Notes: generated from the letters alone by a model not told the origin. DNA of 64,000 nt from Thalassia testudinum (GCA_037157565.1 JAZHRO010000073.1:21024501-21088500); one strand, 5' to 3'; counted from the first letter of the stretch, positions 22,061-34,054 are shown. Made by a program: numbers and translations.

Positions 22061-24539
22061 ATGAGCATCGCATATTAAACAGTTGGTGGCCAAGATATAC
22101 AATTTGGAATGTCCATGGAGAGGAAGGTGGAGAGATATCACGACAAGGTCATCATCAAAATGTGCAGAATGAGGATGGTGGAAATGATGAGTTAATGGAT
22201 ATGACTTATGACATAGGAGGGGCTCCTATGGATTCTGAAAATGATATACCAACTAATGTGGATGTTGACGATTTTTATAAAATGTTGTCAGAAGCAGAGG
22301 AACCTATTACTTCAGGGTTAAAGATGTCTAAATTAAATTTCATATTGAGATTATTCAAATTAAAAGTTATTCACCATTCTACCTCTAAGATGATGTCAAA
22401 TGTGCTTGACTTTATTGGTGAAATATTAGGTTATCCAAAAGGTTATCCTAAACATTGATATCATGCAAAGAAGAGTCTTCGGTCATTAGGCTTGAATTGT
22501 GTGAAGATAGATGCATGCCCTAATGATTGTATCTTATTTTGGAAGAATAATGAAAAACTTGAACACTGTCCTAAGTGTGACGCCTCGAGATATAAGTTTC
22601 CAGAGACAAACCTCAATCGAAGCAAGAAAAGAAAGCCAACAAAAGTTCTTCGCTATTTCCCTTTGATTCCAAGGCTCCAACAACTTTTATGTCATCAAAG
22701 ACTGCAGAATGGATGTCGTGGCATAGTGATAAAAGAATACCAGATCCTGAGGGAATTATGCGTCATCCTGCAGATGCAAATGGGTGGATAAGATTTGATA
22801 ACATGCATCCAAATTTTGCAAAGGAGGTTCGCAATGTTAGACTTGGTCTTTCTAGTGATGGATTCAACCCTTTTACAAATATGAATAATAATTATGCTAT
22901 ATGGCCAGTGCTTGTTGTCACTTATAACTTATCGCCATGGATGTGCATGAAATCATCTTTCATAATGATGTCGTTACTCATACCAAGTCCTAAAGGTCCA
23001 AGTAATGCAATTGATGTATACTTGCAACCGTTAGTCCATGAGCTAAAGTTATTGTAGAATACAAGGGTAGAAACATATGATGCACATAGAAAAGAGATGT
23101 TTTCAATGTGAGCATCATTATTGTGGACCATTAATGATTTTCCAGCTTATGCAAATTTATCAGGCTGGAGTACAAAGGGTAAATTTTCTTATCCAATGTG
23201 TATGGATGATACACAGTCTATGACTAAATGAAAGTGGAAAATAATGTTATTTAGGACATCATCGATTTCTTCCCCATGGCCATAGGTGGAGGGAGAGTCG
23301 ATTTAATAATAGATTCAATGGACAATTTGCAAGAGAATGTCTCAGCTTGTTGCACTTTGCTGGATCCTTCTTGTGGTAGCAACAACAGAATTTGGTAGAT
23401 ATACCCTTGGGTCGCCTTTTTAAGTAGCCAGGCACAGGTCATTGGAGGAAGAAGAGTATATTTTTCCAGGAGCTTCTTTATTGGAAGATTTGCAAATTTG
23501 TCATAATTTAGATGTAATGCACATTGAGAAGAATGTGATGGAAAATATTCTTGGGATATTGAATTTATCTGGTAATCCAAAGGATATAATAAAAGCTAGA
23601 TGGGATCTTCAACAATTAAACATAAGGAGTGAGTTACATCCAAAGGATCTAGCTAATGACAAATATGAATTACCTGATGCTTGTTACACATTGTCCTTAT
23701 AGAAACGTCTATCAATATTAGAATTTTTTAAAAAGATTCAAGTTCCAGATGATTATTCCACAAACCTCTCTAGATGTGTCAGTACAGCAGATAAAAAAGT
23801 ATATGGGATGAAGAGTCATGATCATCATGTCTACATGCAAGTTTTACGACCATTAGCACTTCATAGGATGTTACCGTCAAATGTGTTTGATCCATTGGTG
23901 GAACTGAGTAAATTTTTTAAGATTGTATGCTCAAAAGTTCTTAATCCACTTGTTCTACAAAAGTGTGAGGCAGAGATTGTTGAGACATTATGTAAGATGG
24001 AGCAAATATGTTCACCGACATTCTTTGATGTGATGGTACATTTAATAGTTCATTTAGCTGGTGAGGCAAAGATTGTTGGTCCAGTACAATATAGATGGAT
24101 GTATCCTGTGGAGCGGTATCTCAAGAAACTTAAAGATCATATCAAAAACATGGCACAACCTGAAGGATCGATTGCAAAGGCATATCTATTAGAAGAAAGT
24201 GTAAATTTTTATGCAATGTACATTGACGGTCTAGACAGTCGATTTAACAGAGAGGAAAGAAACTATGATGGTGGTAAAATGGAACTTCAATTGAATGGTA
24301 TTTTGTCAATCTTATCATCAAGTGGTAAAGCAATTAATGGAACAACCAGAAAGATAATGTCAGAAGAAGATATGAACTTGGTCACTACTACATTTTAATG
24401 CAGGTTGAAGAGTTGGATCCATTTTTTGATGAGTACAATGAATTGTTTCCATCTCGAGTACGCATGTCTTGTTGTGCAGCCAATTTTCTTCAATGGTTTA
24501 AAATTCAGGTTCAAATACTTAAAGAAAATAAAGATAGTA
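22061..24539 (+). pseudogene. TNP2-like CACTA transposase, central part
   Basis: This stretch continues the gene cut by element B. Domain landmarks in order: YTIWNVHGE; LGLNCVKIDACPNDCILFWKN with a CPKC pair; KVLRYFPLIPRLQQLL; VRLGLSSDGFNPF; IDVYLQPLVHEL; LLWTINDFPAYANLSGWSTKG; HNLDVMHIEKNVMEN; then the DUF4218-type block YRWMYPVERYLKKLK and EGSIAKAYLLEE. Stops (for example near 22456, 23056, 23229 and 23699) and frame changes break it into pieces. The intact protein would bind subterminal repeats and catalyse cut-and-paste transposition. The 3' part lies beyond the solo LTR at 24545. Confidence 0.93.
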
Positions 24540-24544
24540 GATGG

Positions 24545-26280
24545 TGAAAGTTTCGCCCTACCAGGAGGGGGTGATGTAATAAAATGCGGAAATAAAATAT
24601 AAACAATCTCACAAAATAGACAATCACACAAGTACACAAGAATTTATAGGTGGAAACCCAAACTGGGTGAAAACCACCACCTAACCCTCTCGAGTTAGGA
24701 TTTTTCGATCAACTAAGTTGATCAAATCCACTAAATCGAATCACTTTAAAACGAGGGTGATTCAACCTCAATTACAACCACGCTACTTAAACGAGGATAG
24801 CGTACCTCAACCCCTTCTCTCCACGAGAAGGATTTTGTCTCGCGAAGGAGACGAGAATTCGCAAAGCGAGTACCCAACCAAATAACAAAGATAAAACAAG
24901 TAATCCTATAGAGCCAACAAAGTAATATTTAACCTAAGCTTCTATAGGAAATAGGATGCTTCCCTTTGAAAGGAGTGCGTCGACGACGCGGATGCTTATG
25001 CCACGCGACGGCGCAACGTCGCTCTCGTGAACGACGACGGGAGAGCGGGTGCACGAAGGCTTGATGCTCTCTAGATGTAGAACTTTGAGCCTGGAGAGCA
25101 AGGGCTTGTTTTCTTGGACACAAAAGAGTGGAACTATGTTGCTTAGGTGTGTATAAGTTTCTCTTAGTGTGTCTTAGATGTGTGTGAGTGTGACAAAGGC
25201 TCCCCTCTATTTATAGAGGCCTTAGGAAGGCTTTGGAAGGCTTAGAAAAGCTTCCATAGCCGTTGGGTGCAAAGCCCAAGTGAATCAGCCTGAAATCAGG
25301 AACAATCATTGTTCTGACAGGCTTATCAGATGTCTAATTCTAGCATCAGACGTCTGGAAGATCACTTTAAGACGTCTGATTTAAAGGTCAGACGTCTGAT
25401 TTTGGGCGGGGCTCTTCCTGACTTGGATCAGATCTAAACAGGGTTCTTGTGCAAGTCCATCAGACGACATATAGGACATCTGGCACTATGTTTGGACGTC
25501 TGGAAACCTACTTTTTCTGTGGGAATGGATTTCCAAACGTTGCAACGGCTAGAAAATCTCTGAGAAGAGATTTTGGGTCAACCGAGGCAAAACGGTCAAT
25601 TATTAGACGTCTGGAAAGTCCTATGGACGTCTGATAAGGCTCTAACGGTCACATTCTTGAGTGTTCGCTAAGCTAGCCAACGGTCCACTAATTGGACGTC
25701 TGGCAAAGTCATCAGACGTCTCCTAAGACGTCTGGTCTAAGGTCTGGACGTCTGATTTCATCAAACAGAACTAACTATGTCCAGCCTAAATGTTATCGGA
25801 CATCTGAATCAACAGTCAGACGTCTTAAAACACTTTATCAGATGTCTGATTTTGGAATTAGACGTCTGAAAATGCTATTTAAACCCTATATTGGTTTTCT
25901 AAGTTCTCTACAGAAAACCTAAGTATCCTAGGGTTGTGCAGGTGTTCCTAAGACTACTGTTAGGGTACTTTGAGGCTCTTTAATAGAAATCTAAGTAACA
26001 AAAATAAAGAACAACAAAAGAAACGAAAAAATACAATGAGTACAAGAGAAGGAAATCTATCCTATTCTTCATCTCCTTCCTTCTTCAATATATCGCTCCT
26101 CGCGAATCTCTTCTGTTCTCCATCAGGCTCCTCCAATTCGTCCTGGATGCGAGCTCGAATTTCGTCTAATCACGTATCCATTTGCAATTGGCCTGAAATC
26201 TAAGACTCCAAGTGCAAATGTTAAATAACACATGTTTTGTTGTCATCAAAATAAATGATCCTGGTGCTCTAGCACCAACA
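24545..26280 (-). mobile_element. Solo LTR, 1,736 bp (copia/SIRE-like, tentative), TSD GATGG
   Basis: In its own sense (minus) it starts TGTTGGTGCTAGAGCACCAGG and ends GGGCGAAACTTTCA. GATGG duplicates flank it at 24540-24544 and 26281-26285. A TATA box within the near-palindrome CCTCTATAAATAGAGG lies at about 25204-25219. A second copy of the family, in the opposite orientation, is at 36180-37861. The SIRE-like assignment is a guess based on the 'ttttgatga(c/t)aacaaaac' motif near the start. Confidence 0.88.
25327..25872 (-). repeat. AGACGTCT palindrome array in solo LTR
   Basis: About sixteen copies or one-base variants of AGACGTCT lie upstream of the TATA box of this LTR, several with starts 20-22 bp apart. 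Variants are mostly GACATC or GATGTC, as expected from CpG decay. Confidence 0.85.
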
Positions 26281-26285
26281 GATGG

Positions 26286-26807
26286 ACACCTGAATTAGAT
26301 GTCTTAGCAGAGAAGCCTTTTACTTATGCACATTATCATTCAGGATTTTTTGTAAATGGATTTAGATTCAGAACAAAATCCATGGATATAACAAAGAGAA
26401 CACAAATGTGTGGTGTTATAGTTAAGTCTAACCTTCACTCAGGTTTAGATGGCTACTATGGAGAAATCATTGAAATTGTTGAGATCAGTTTTACGCATGA
26501 CATACGTGTTGTTCTTTTTAAGTGTGACTGGTTTGATGTTTTTAACAAAGATTTAGGATTCATCAAAGACAAACATGGCTACATCACTCTAAAATAGAAT
26601 CGTAGATTGGGAATAGAAGAACCATTTACCCTCGCAAGTCAAGTTGAGCAGGTGTTCTTTGTTTCTGATAATTCCCGAAATGGATGGATCATTCCTATAA
26701 GAACAATGCCAAGGGACTATTATGATGTCTTAGAAGGATCTACAACTTCTGACAATAATGATGAAGCCTACCAAGAAGTTTCAAATGAAAATGATCCTTT
26801 ACATTAA
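26286..26807 (+). pseudogene. TNP2-like CACTA transposase, C-terminal part (DUF4216)
   Basis: After the solo LTR the gene resumes with WTPELDVLAEKPFTYAHYHSGFFVNG, then YYGEIIEIVEI, VVLFKCDWFDVFNKDLG and a C-terminal acidic tail ending at 26807. The block YYGxIxEIxE plus VVLFKCDWFD is the DUF4216 domain at the end of TNP2-type transposases. One stop lies near 26596. The gene therefore spans 10210-26807, with about 13.4 kb of insertions. Confidence 0.9.
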
Positions 26808-27959
26808 AAAATTATTATAAATGTATAATACATTTCTGTTGTTATGTTTATAATTTGGTTATAATGCATATTCTATTTAATTTATTTTGACATGATATTT
26901 TGGTTGGCTTTTATATGGAAATAATTTATTCATTTGCACAATAGTTTATTTTTTAGAATAATTGATTTGTTTGGTTTTTGTTTATGACTGGATATGTTCT
27001 TTGTTAATTTTTAATGTAGATGGCTCCAAAACGTCCGCCTCTTCGACGCACAAGACATACTTGTCGTCAAGCATGTCCAAATCTTGGGACTTCTGATCAT
27101 ACTGCTGGTGCAATGGCTTTCCATCAAGAAGAAGATAATGAGGTGATGTATATTTTTTTTATCAATGATATTTATTTATTACGCTTTTATATTTTACAAC
27201 TTTTTGATGTACAAATATATTATTTATGGTTTCTGAACGTCCACTTCCTCAACAATCAAGAAATACTCGTCATTAAGCATGTCTTACTGTTGAAACTTCT
27301 AACCATACCACTGGTGCAATTGCTTTCCAACAAGATGATGAGGTTATATTTGTTTGCTTAGCTCCATTTAGAAATGATTATTTCTTCATCTTTAATTGAG
27401 TTCAGTCAATTAGCAGAAGAAGAAAATCTTCACAAAAAATACATATTCAAGGCTTAAACTATAATTACAATTTCTTGTAATTGAATATTCTATTGCATTG
27501 TCAAGAATGGTGTTGATATCTTCATCTTTTTAAGAACAGTGCTGAGATTGTCCATGGCAAAATTGAGTAGGAACAGGTGACAGTAGTTGCTGCCCACAAT
27601 CTCTAGGCTTTCAAATCCAACAGTAGATCAAGTGGTGTCCAACATGTGATGCCCCAAGGAAAAGTTAGGAGATTCACTATAAGATTTCACTATATTCTTT
27701 GGATTCCTTTTTGTCCCATCCTTTTGGTTTGGGTTTCTATTTTTATTTTATTTTTATTTGGGTAGATGTGTGGGCCCAAGTCTAGGGGAAGGGTTATTGA
27801 TCTATTTCTTCATCCATTTCTAGGTTGGTTGTCTCAACCTTAAACTCTACGAGATTGGTACACCTGGTGGTATCCTCTTCTATGTGAAGAGGTACGGGTG
27901 ATTTCATGTTATTGTTACTAGAAGTTTTCTACTTGTTCTATTTTTGTGGTTTAGCATTT

Positions 27960-28330
27960 GGTCAGTTTGTGATGGCTTTGACTATGGAGAATGATGAGTG
28001 GGTTATAGACAATGGTGCAATAGACCACATGACTGGGCAAGCCAAGTTCTTCGGGTCAAGAACGGCTTGCTGTTGTTAAAGGCTACCATGTCACTGTTGC
28101 TGAGAAAGAGGTATTATAGGGCTTCCAAAAAGGGTTAACTTGTCTTCTAGCTTGTGTGTCCCAGAATTTGCACTTGAACTTGCTATCAGTTTTAAGATCA
28201 CAGAGCTAAACTGCCAGATTATCTTGTATGCCAATCTATGTTTTCTAAAAGGACTTGTAGGCATGAAAGAAAGTTGCAATCAAGATAGAATGTGACAGCC
28301 TAGATAAATTATTGGGGGCATCACATGTTG
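27960..28330 (+). pseudogene. Ty1/copia pol relic (protease and pre-integrase) in the CACTA intron
   Basis: Plus-strand sequence gives ENDEWVIDNGAIDHMTG, the copia protease motif (W-I-D-S-G-A-x-D-H-M-T-G), then after frameshifts a segment resembling the pre-integrase lead-in. No LTR or duplicate is visible, so it is a fragment. Confidence 0.65.
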
Positions 28331-29399
28331 GACATTCTTCTCTATGCATGTCATACTAAAAGAAATTTTAAAATAATGGAAAAAATGTAAGTAAACCATA
28401 TTCTCAATGTAGTTCAATTTTAACTTTTTACCATTGGGAACACCATCATGGGAAAATATAAATTTATCTTCCTCTGCTCACAAGAGCATCTACAGGCTAT
28501 GGGTGATAAAGAACTTCTAATAACTCTCCCTCTTATGCTGAAATTTACTTTAAAGTAATAGAATTGACTCAATCAATAGTTGAGAGATCTCGATACTAGG
28601 TTTTGCCTCACCAATACAAAAAAGCAAAAATGACAAGTCTTATTTTAGAGCTGAATTTTAGCTCTTCTACATACTTCCTCCAAATGTTTTTATTTTCTTA
28701 GAATGCTTACTAGCAAAATTTGTCCCCACCAAACAAAGGTTTGGTGGGGAGGGATTCAGTAGTTGGGTGGGGGTGCGGGGAAAGGATCCAATGCCCAGAC
28801 AAAGCCCACTCACGAGAGCATATACATACCCACACAAATCCATCCACAAAGGCAAGACTTTCCTCCCCACAATGTCATCCCTACACCACATGCACCATCA
28901 GCAGACATTAAAGAGGCAACATCTTTTTTTTCCCATTGTTACAACTTCAACTCATGCTTGACCAGGAGTTCAGAAATTAGAAGATGGATCTCATGCACCC
29001 TCTAGATAAAAAAAAAGAACTAAATAGAATCCATTTCAAGAACCCATTTCAAGAACCACGTCCATTCATCCAAAAAAGAACTAAACAAATCAACACTCCA
29101 GGGGGAGGAGCTAGATAGAAACAAAATATAGGTTGGTTGGCTTTGCCAACCAAAGATACTTAGGTGGGTAGTGAAAGCAAGCAACAACAGTATGATCTAG
29201 GTTTATTGCTTTTCAAGCAACAGAAGATTGACAGTACATTTTTCTTTTTGTTATAGGTTTATTGCTTTTGAGTTCCTTTTCAGAAAAAAAAAGTCACCAC
29301 TAGTTCATTAGGGCATTATAGGTTTATTGCTTAAGTTTCCCTTTCCTTTTGGCAGCATATAGGTTCATGATTTTTATACACCTATTTATAATTTTTTAG
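28331..29399 (+). other. Intron or insert sequence, nothing recognised
   Basis: This is AT-rich sequence within the TNP1-like gene. It has a run of short repeats around 'taggtttattgc' (about 29200-29330) and no recognised domain. Confidence 0.5.
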
Positions 29400-29905
29400 A
29401 TGGTTTCTAAATGTCTGCTTTCTCGATGTTTAGGGGATAAGTGTTGGAGCTTCTTATCATACTACTGGTGCAATGGCCTTCCAACAAAATGATGATGAGG
29501 TGACAATTTATTTGTTAAATATTTTTAAATGTGATGCCTTTTTATTATAGATTAATTTGTTGTATTATATTTTATTATAAATCTTCATGCAGCTGATCTC
29601 TGATCGCATAACTCATAAATGTTCAAGAGATACTACTCATAACACAAGAGTATTTGAGCAAAATGAAGATAAAGAGGTGACATTATATAGAACTTAATTA
29701 TTTTATTATCAATGTCCATTGTGTTTTAATAATAATTGATTATGTTGATTTTTGTATATTGATTAATTTATTTCATATTTTTTTTAGATGGCCCCCGAAC
29801 AGTCTGAAGATGAGGTGATACTTTAATAATTAATTGATTACTTGTAATAGTTATCTATTTTCTAATAGTAATAACAAATTCTTTTCATACGTTAATTTTT
29901 TTTAG

Positions 29906-31370
29906 ATGACTTTTACACATCCAAAAAGAAAACAAGGAAAAGCATGTTGCAATTTTGTTCATGGTTTTGCACTTGGAGAGACAATCTTTGTTGACATTAA
30001 GGAAGGCATTAGTGTTGGATTATATAGTCAAAAGTTTAAAAGTAAAGTGGCAAAATTAGCTCGTGCTATTATAACAATCACCTGCAAAGGTTTTAGACTT
30101 GATGCGACAAAGGAGATGAAAATGGAACTCTTAAAGCACCTGCAGGTATAATTTCTTATATTTAATCATTATTTTAAGACTTTTTTTTTATAAATGTTTA
30201 TAAGTTATAGATGATTGATTTGTAGGAAATTTTTCGTTGGGAAAATATTAATTACGTCGAACGACAAATTATGAAACAGGTAGCCAAACTCCATTGTAAT
30301 TATCAATACAGGTTGAAGGAAAAGGTAAGTTAAATTTGGAAAATAATTATAATTTTTACATGTATATTTTTTATGTAATAATTGATTTTTGATGTTTTTT
30401 TATAGTGTTTTAATAAAGATGTTCCTATCTCGGAGATGCTTGCTAAAATACTTGATGATGTACATCTCAATGATTGGCGTAAACTCATAGATCATTGGAC
30501 CAGTGACAAGTATAAGGTAATTATTTAGATTGATTTGAGGTATTAGTAATTGTAATTTTGTACCTTAAGTTTGCATCTTAAGTCTTAATATTTTTATTTA
30601 TTTTAAAGTCTCTAATAGAGATAAACAAGTTGAATAGAGCTAAGGGACAGCGTGTTACCCATCGTATGGGTAGACAAAATTTACATCAGTTACATCATAA
30701 GCTTGTAAGTATTAATTGTTTTTTTTTTACTTTTTTATTTTATCCTTATAATCTATTAAATTACTTGATATAGGCAAAACAGTGGAATAAAGCTTCAAGG
30801 AAAGATCCTTTTAAGTATCCCAAAAGTTAAGAAGGTCTAAATGGGTCAAGAGTTTGGTATGATGAGGAGTACAAAAAATAATATGTAAGTTTGTTGAATT
30901 AATTCTTTTATTAGTTATGTGTATAAATAACTTAATATATAAAATAATTTTTGATACTTTTTTTGCTTAACTAATTGAGATTTTATGTTAATTACGAACA
31001 TATGGAAGATCTTATAACGCAGTCAGAGGGACATAATTTTACTTCAGTGTTGTCAGATGATGATGCTTATTTGCAAGTCACTGGGAAAGAACATCCTAGT
31101 TTTGTATGTGGTATTGGTCCTAGTGTTAGCCCATCTACTTACTATGGTAGAGGTGTTTATTCTTCTAATAAAGCTCTCGAGACTCGAATGGATAGGATGG
31201 AAAAGATGATGGAGAAAGTTTTGGATATGTTAACTAAGCAACAAGATGCTTCTTCGTCTCAACGTCGTCTTAGTAGTGTAGGAAGTGGAGTAAGCGGGGA
31301 TATTGAAGATGATGGCTTTGAGAATGGAAATGATCTTGACTATGAAGATGATTACTTTCTTGATGAGTAG
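29906..31370 (+). CDS. TNP1 / Transposase_24-like protein, 3' exons
   Basis: Exons by eye: 29906-30145, 30226-30324, 30406-30516, 30609-30704, 30774-about 30884 and about 30979-31370, each with AG/GT borders. The first encodes THPKRKQGKACCNFVHG and ETIFVDI. Later exons encode RWENINYVERQIMKQVAKLHCN, LDDVHLNDWRKLIDHW and KAKQWNKASRKDPFKYP, the Transposase_24 (plant Ptta/En/Spm) pattern. The last exon has a coiled coil (ETRMDRMEKMMEKVLDMLTK) and an acidic tail ending at a TAG. A TAA lies in the fifth exon, so the copy is probably decayed. The protein would bind subterminal repeats as an accessory factor to TNP2. Confidence 0.75.
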
Positions 31371-31648
31371 GAGCATGTGTTGAATCAGTTAACTTTTGTA
31401 GGAATGACTTTTAGTTTCATTTACGTTTGTTTAGTCCTTTGTAATTGAGAACATGAATATTGGGTTGAAAAAGAATGAAATATTTTTTTTTTGGTATGCG
31501 TAAATATTATTGTAATGTTTGTTATTAATATTATAGGTAAAATAATACTAATGAAAGAAAAGTAAATCATAAGAGATTATATTAAAGTAATTAAAATTTT
31601 TTAAATAGGTAAATAAAATTTCTTAAATGTCACTTAAGGTTATTCATG

Positions 31649-31996
31649 ATGGTTTCTAACCGTTGCGTAAGGTCTCTCGTGATGGTTTATAACCGTCACG
31701 TAATATCTTTTGTGATGGTTTTTAAGCATCACGTATGGTCTTTTGTGATAATTTTTAAACACCATGTATAGTCTTTCATGATGGTTTTTAACTGTCACGT
31801 AAAGTCTTTCGTGGTGGTTGTTAAACGTCACATATAGTCATTCATGATGGCCTTTAACCGTCACGTAAAGTCTTTCGTGATGGTTATTAAACGTCACTTA
31901 AGGTCTTTTATGATGGTTTTTAACTCACTTATAATCATTTGTGATGGTTGTTAAATGTCACATAAGGACTTTGGTGATGGTTCTTAACAGTCACAA
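31649..31996 (+). repeat. CACTA subterminal array, about 33-bp units
   Basis: About eleven degenerate units follow the pattern TGATGGTTTTTAACCGTCAC plus about 13 nt. Each unit has an internal inverted repeat (TGATGGTT...AACCGTCA). This is the probable transposase-binding region of the right end. Confidence 0.85.
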
Positions 31997-32143
31997 ATGA
32001 TAGATCATTTGCGACGGTAATTCTTTTTGGGACGCTTCTTTTTGTGACGGTTCATGTTACCGTCCCAAAAATCTTTTTGTGACTATAGTGGTTGTTTTTG
32101 CGACAATAATATTATGTTGCAATTGACATATTTTCTTGTAGTG
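31997..32143 (+). repeat. CACTA right subterminal region and terminal inverted repeat
   Basis: Motifs TTTGCGACGG, TTTGTGACGGTTC and TTACCGTCCC precede the terminal repeat TTTTCTTGTAGTG, the complement of the left CACTACAAGAAAA. Confidence 0.88.
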
Positions 32144-32146
32144 TAC

Positions 32147-33080
32147 ACGACTTATCAACTCGCCCTCTGATTTGAGGAGATTTTAAGTCTAAGCATCTAC
32201 ACACTATTCACACTGACGCACTTTCCGGTGATTTTTACGGAAATTGGGTAGCTAATGAACTATCTAGGGTGGTATGGCTGGCAAGTTATCGTGGGTAACA
32301 GCCCATTGGCCGATTGTCCAAAGCCCAACCACAAGACCATTTTCTTCATACTGCCTTTAGGTAAATCTTAGATTAGGGAAGCCACCTACTTAGGAAAAAG
32401 AAAAAAAATAGAAAAAGGAGAAAATAAAAAAATAAACAAATAAAATCACACTTCATCGCACGAGTATGGCTGGCAAGTTGTCGTGGGTAACAGCCCATTA
32501 GTTGGTTGTCCAGAGACTAGCTCACAAAAATGCACAATAATTTCCAAAATACTTAGTAAAGAAGCAGGGAAGTAGAATAAACTAGGAAAATATACACTAG
32601 GTTCGCCCTTGTGTTGACCCCATAAATGAAAGTAGGGAAAAAGCTACCGTTCGAATGGATAAACCTTTAAGTAAGGTTACCTAGGGTCGTAGAAACCCGA
32701 AGTCCATTTTAACGACCACCTAGTGAGTCTTTCACTCTTTTCACTAGATGCTTAGCACTTAGAGCCCTTTTTGAGTCTTAGGTGGGTTGGGTAGCTGTAA
32801 AAAGTTATCTCGAAACTCTCAAACTCCAAAAGTACAAAAAAATTAGAAAAGAAGAAAAACAAAAAAAATTGTGTATCTTCTCTTTTCAAATAAGGCGAGG
32901 GCTTAGGCGGTCTACATTCTAGTAGACACTCGGTAACTGTTGAGTTTTCATAATTAGGTCTTGGGGTTGAGATTTTCTAAAGCAATCAACAAATTTTGCC
33001 TAAGTAATCAATTCCTGATTCTACTTTTATACATAGCATTTAGGTTTGTTAGGGACTAGCAAAAAGTAATCATGGGGGTA
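32147..33080 (+). other. Element A 3' untranslated region, right part, and PPT
   Basis: This continues the A sequence split by the CACTA. Two copies of the TGGCTGGCAAGTT motif (about 32274 and 32467) flank an A-rich stretch, as in element B. It ends in CATGGGGGTA (33071-33080), the polypurine tract, directly before the LTR. Confidence 0.85.
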
Positions 33081-33611
33081 TGATAAACACACATGTATTC
33101 ATGATAAAATGCTTATTTATGATGGTTCCTAAGTTTAGCATTGCATATCATGTTATAAATACTACACAACATCCATTGCATGGTATTTAGGATAGCTGTG
33201 TATTATGTACATTAATTCTTCCATTTTATATGACCAGGAGGTAGTGCAACATCTTTAAGGGCTTTGGATGAAGAATCTGACCCTACGGATGAATCTGGAG
33301 TGACGATCGCAATCCGTTAATGCGAAAATCACCCCGATCAGAGCTTTGTAGCACCCTCTACAAGAAGAAGATGGATGGTCCAGATGACGCCATGTGGCGC
33401 CACCCAGACCGCCTGACATGAACCACAGCTGCCCCAGCCTCATGCGTGGAGAGATCTCAGCCATTGGATCTCAATCCAATGGATGAGGGGCGCTCTACAT
33501 CGCTTCACCTTCACAAGAGAAGAGCTCAAGATTGTGTCGTGACTGTTGGATGAAAATCCAACAACCACGATCGCACGATCAGTGGAAGCCATATCACCCT
33601 CCACACGACAA

Positions 33612-33684
33612 TCCACCGCCTTGGCGAACGGTGAAGCTCCCGCTCCTCAAAAGAGAGGCGTGGGTTCAATCCTCGCAACCTCCC
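33612..33684 (+). promoter_or_regulatory. tRNA-like module in U3 of A LTR
   Basis: An A box TGGCGAACGG (33622-33631) and a perfect B box GGTTCAATCC (33663-33672) are separated by 31 nt. The T-arm GCGTGG/CCTCGC folds around the TTCAAT loop with one mismatch. The TATA box is 375 bp downstream of the B box. It has the same sense orientation and position as in element B. Confidence 0.78.
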
Positions 33685-34046
33685 TAATTAGCCAATTGGC
33701 GCACAAGCACGTGCACGTGCACAAGGGTGCAGAGCACAACCGCGTGCGCACACAAGGGCGTAGTGCACAGCCAACCACACCACAGCTCCAGTGCACAAGC
33801 ACGTGCTCGACACTGGGCGCGTGATGCGCCGGCCAGCGTGAGCGAGGGTTAGCACAGATCTTCAACGACAGCCTGGGTGGACCTTTAGTAACGCTTACAG
33901 CCGACACTAATTACTTGTAGGCGTGAGGACAGCTACGGGCGTGAGCGGTGGGGGCACGATCTTCAGCGACAGTTGCACGAAGTCTTTAGTAACACTTGCA
34001 GCTATCACTACAGCCCTCTACACGAATTTATTCTTCTTCCCTCCAC

Positions 34047-34054
34047 TATATAAA
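34047..34054 (+). promoter_or_regulatory. TATA box of A LTR
   Basis: CACTATATAAACACCCC is a strong TATA sequence in the middle of the LTR. Confidence 0.8.

Larger units (their letters stand above)
27020..29814 (+). pseudogene. TNP1-like gene, 5' part: series of related mini-exons
   Basis: Exon-like units end in an acidic (GAT)GAG or similar codon followed by GT: 27020-27142, 27226-27342, 29400-29499, about 29593-29676 and 29788-29814. The first three share the order 'TGGTGCAATGGC', 'TTCCAxCAA' and 'GATGATGAG|GT', so they look like duplicated copies of one exon, spaced by AT-rich introns. The second and third carry in-frame stops. They lead into the Transposase_24-like exon at 29906. Splice sites are by eye. 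Confidence 0.6.
7196..32143 (+). mobile_element. CACTA (En/Spm) DNA transposon, TSD TAC
   Basis: The left end is CACTACAAGAAAACTATG at 7196 and the right end, read inverted, is CACTACAAGAAAATATG, ending at 32143. Both ends are flanked by TAC (7193-7195 and 32144-32146). Joining the flanks restores sequence matching the B untranslated region ('gataagtacacgacttgtc' in B). Inside are a TNP2-like transposase gene (10210-26807), a TNP1/Transposase_24-like gene (27020-31370), and a subterminal repeat array. Removing element B and the solo LTR leaves about 11.5 kb, a normal size for an autonomous CACTA. Stops and insertions in TNP2 make this copy inactive by itself. Confidence 0.93.
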
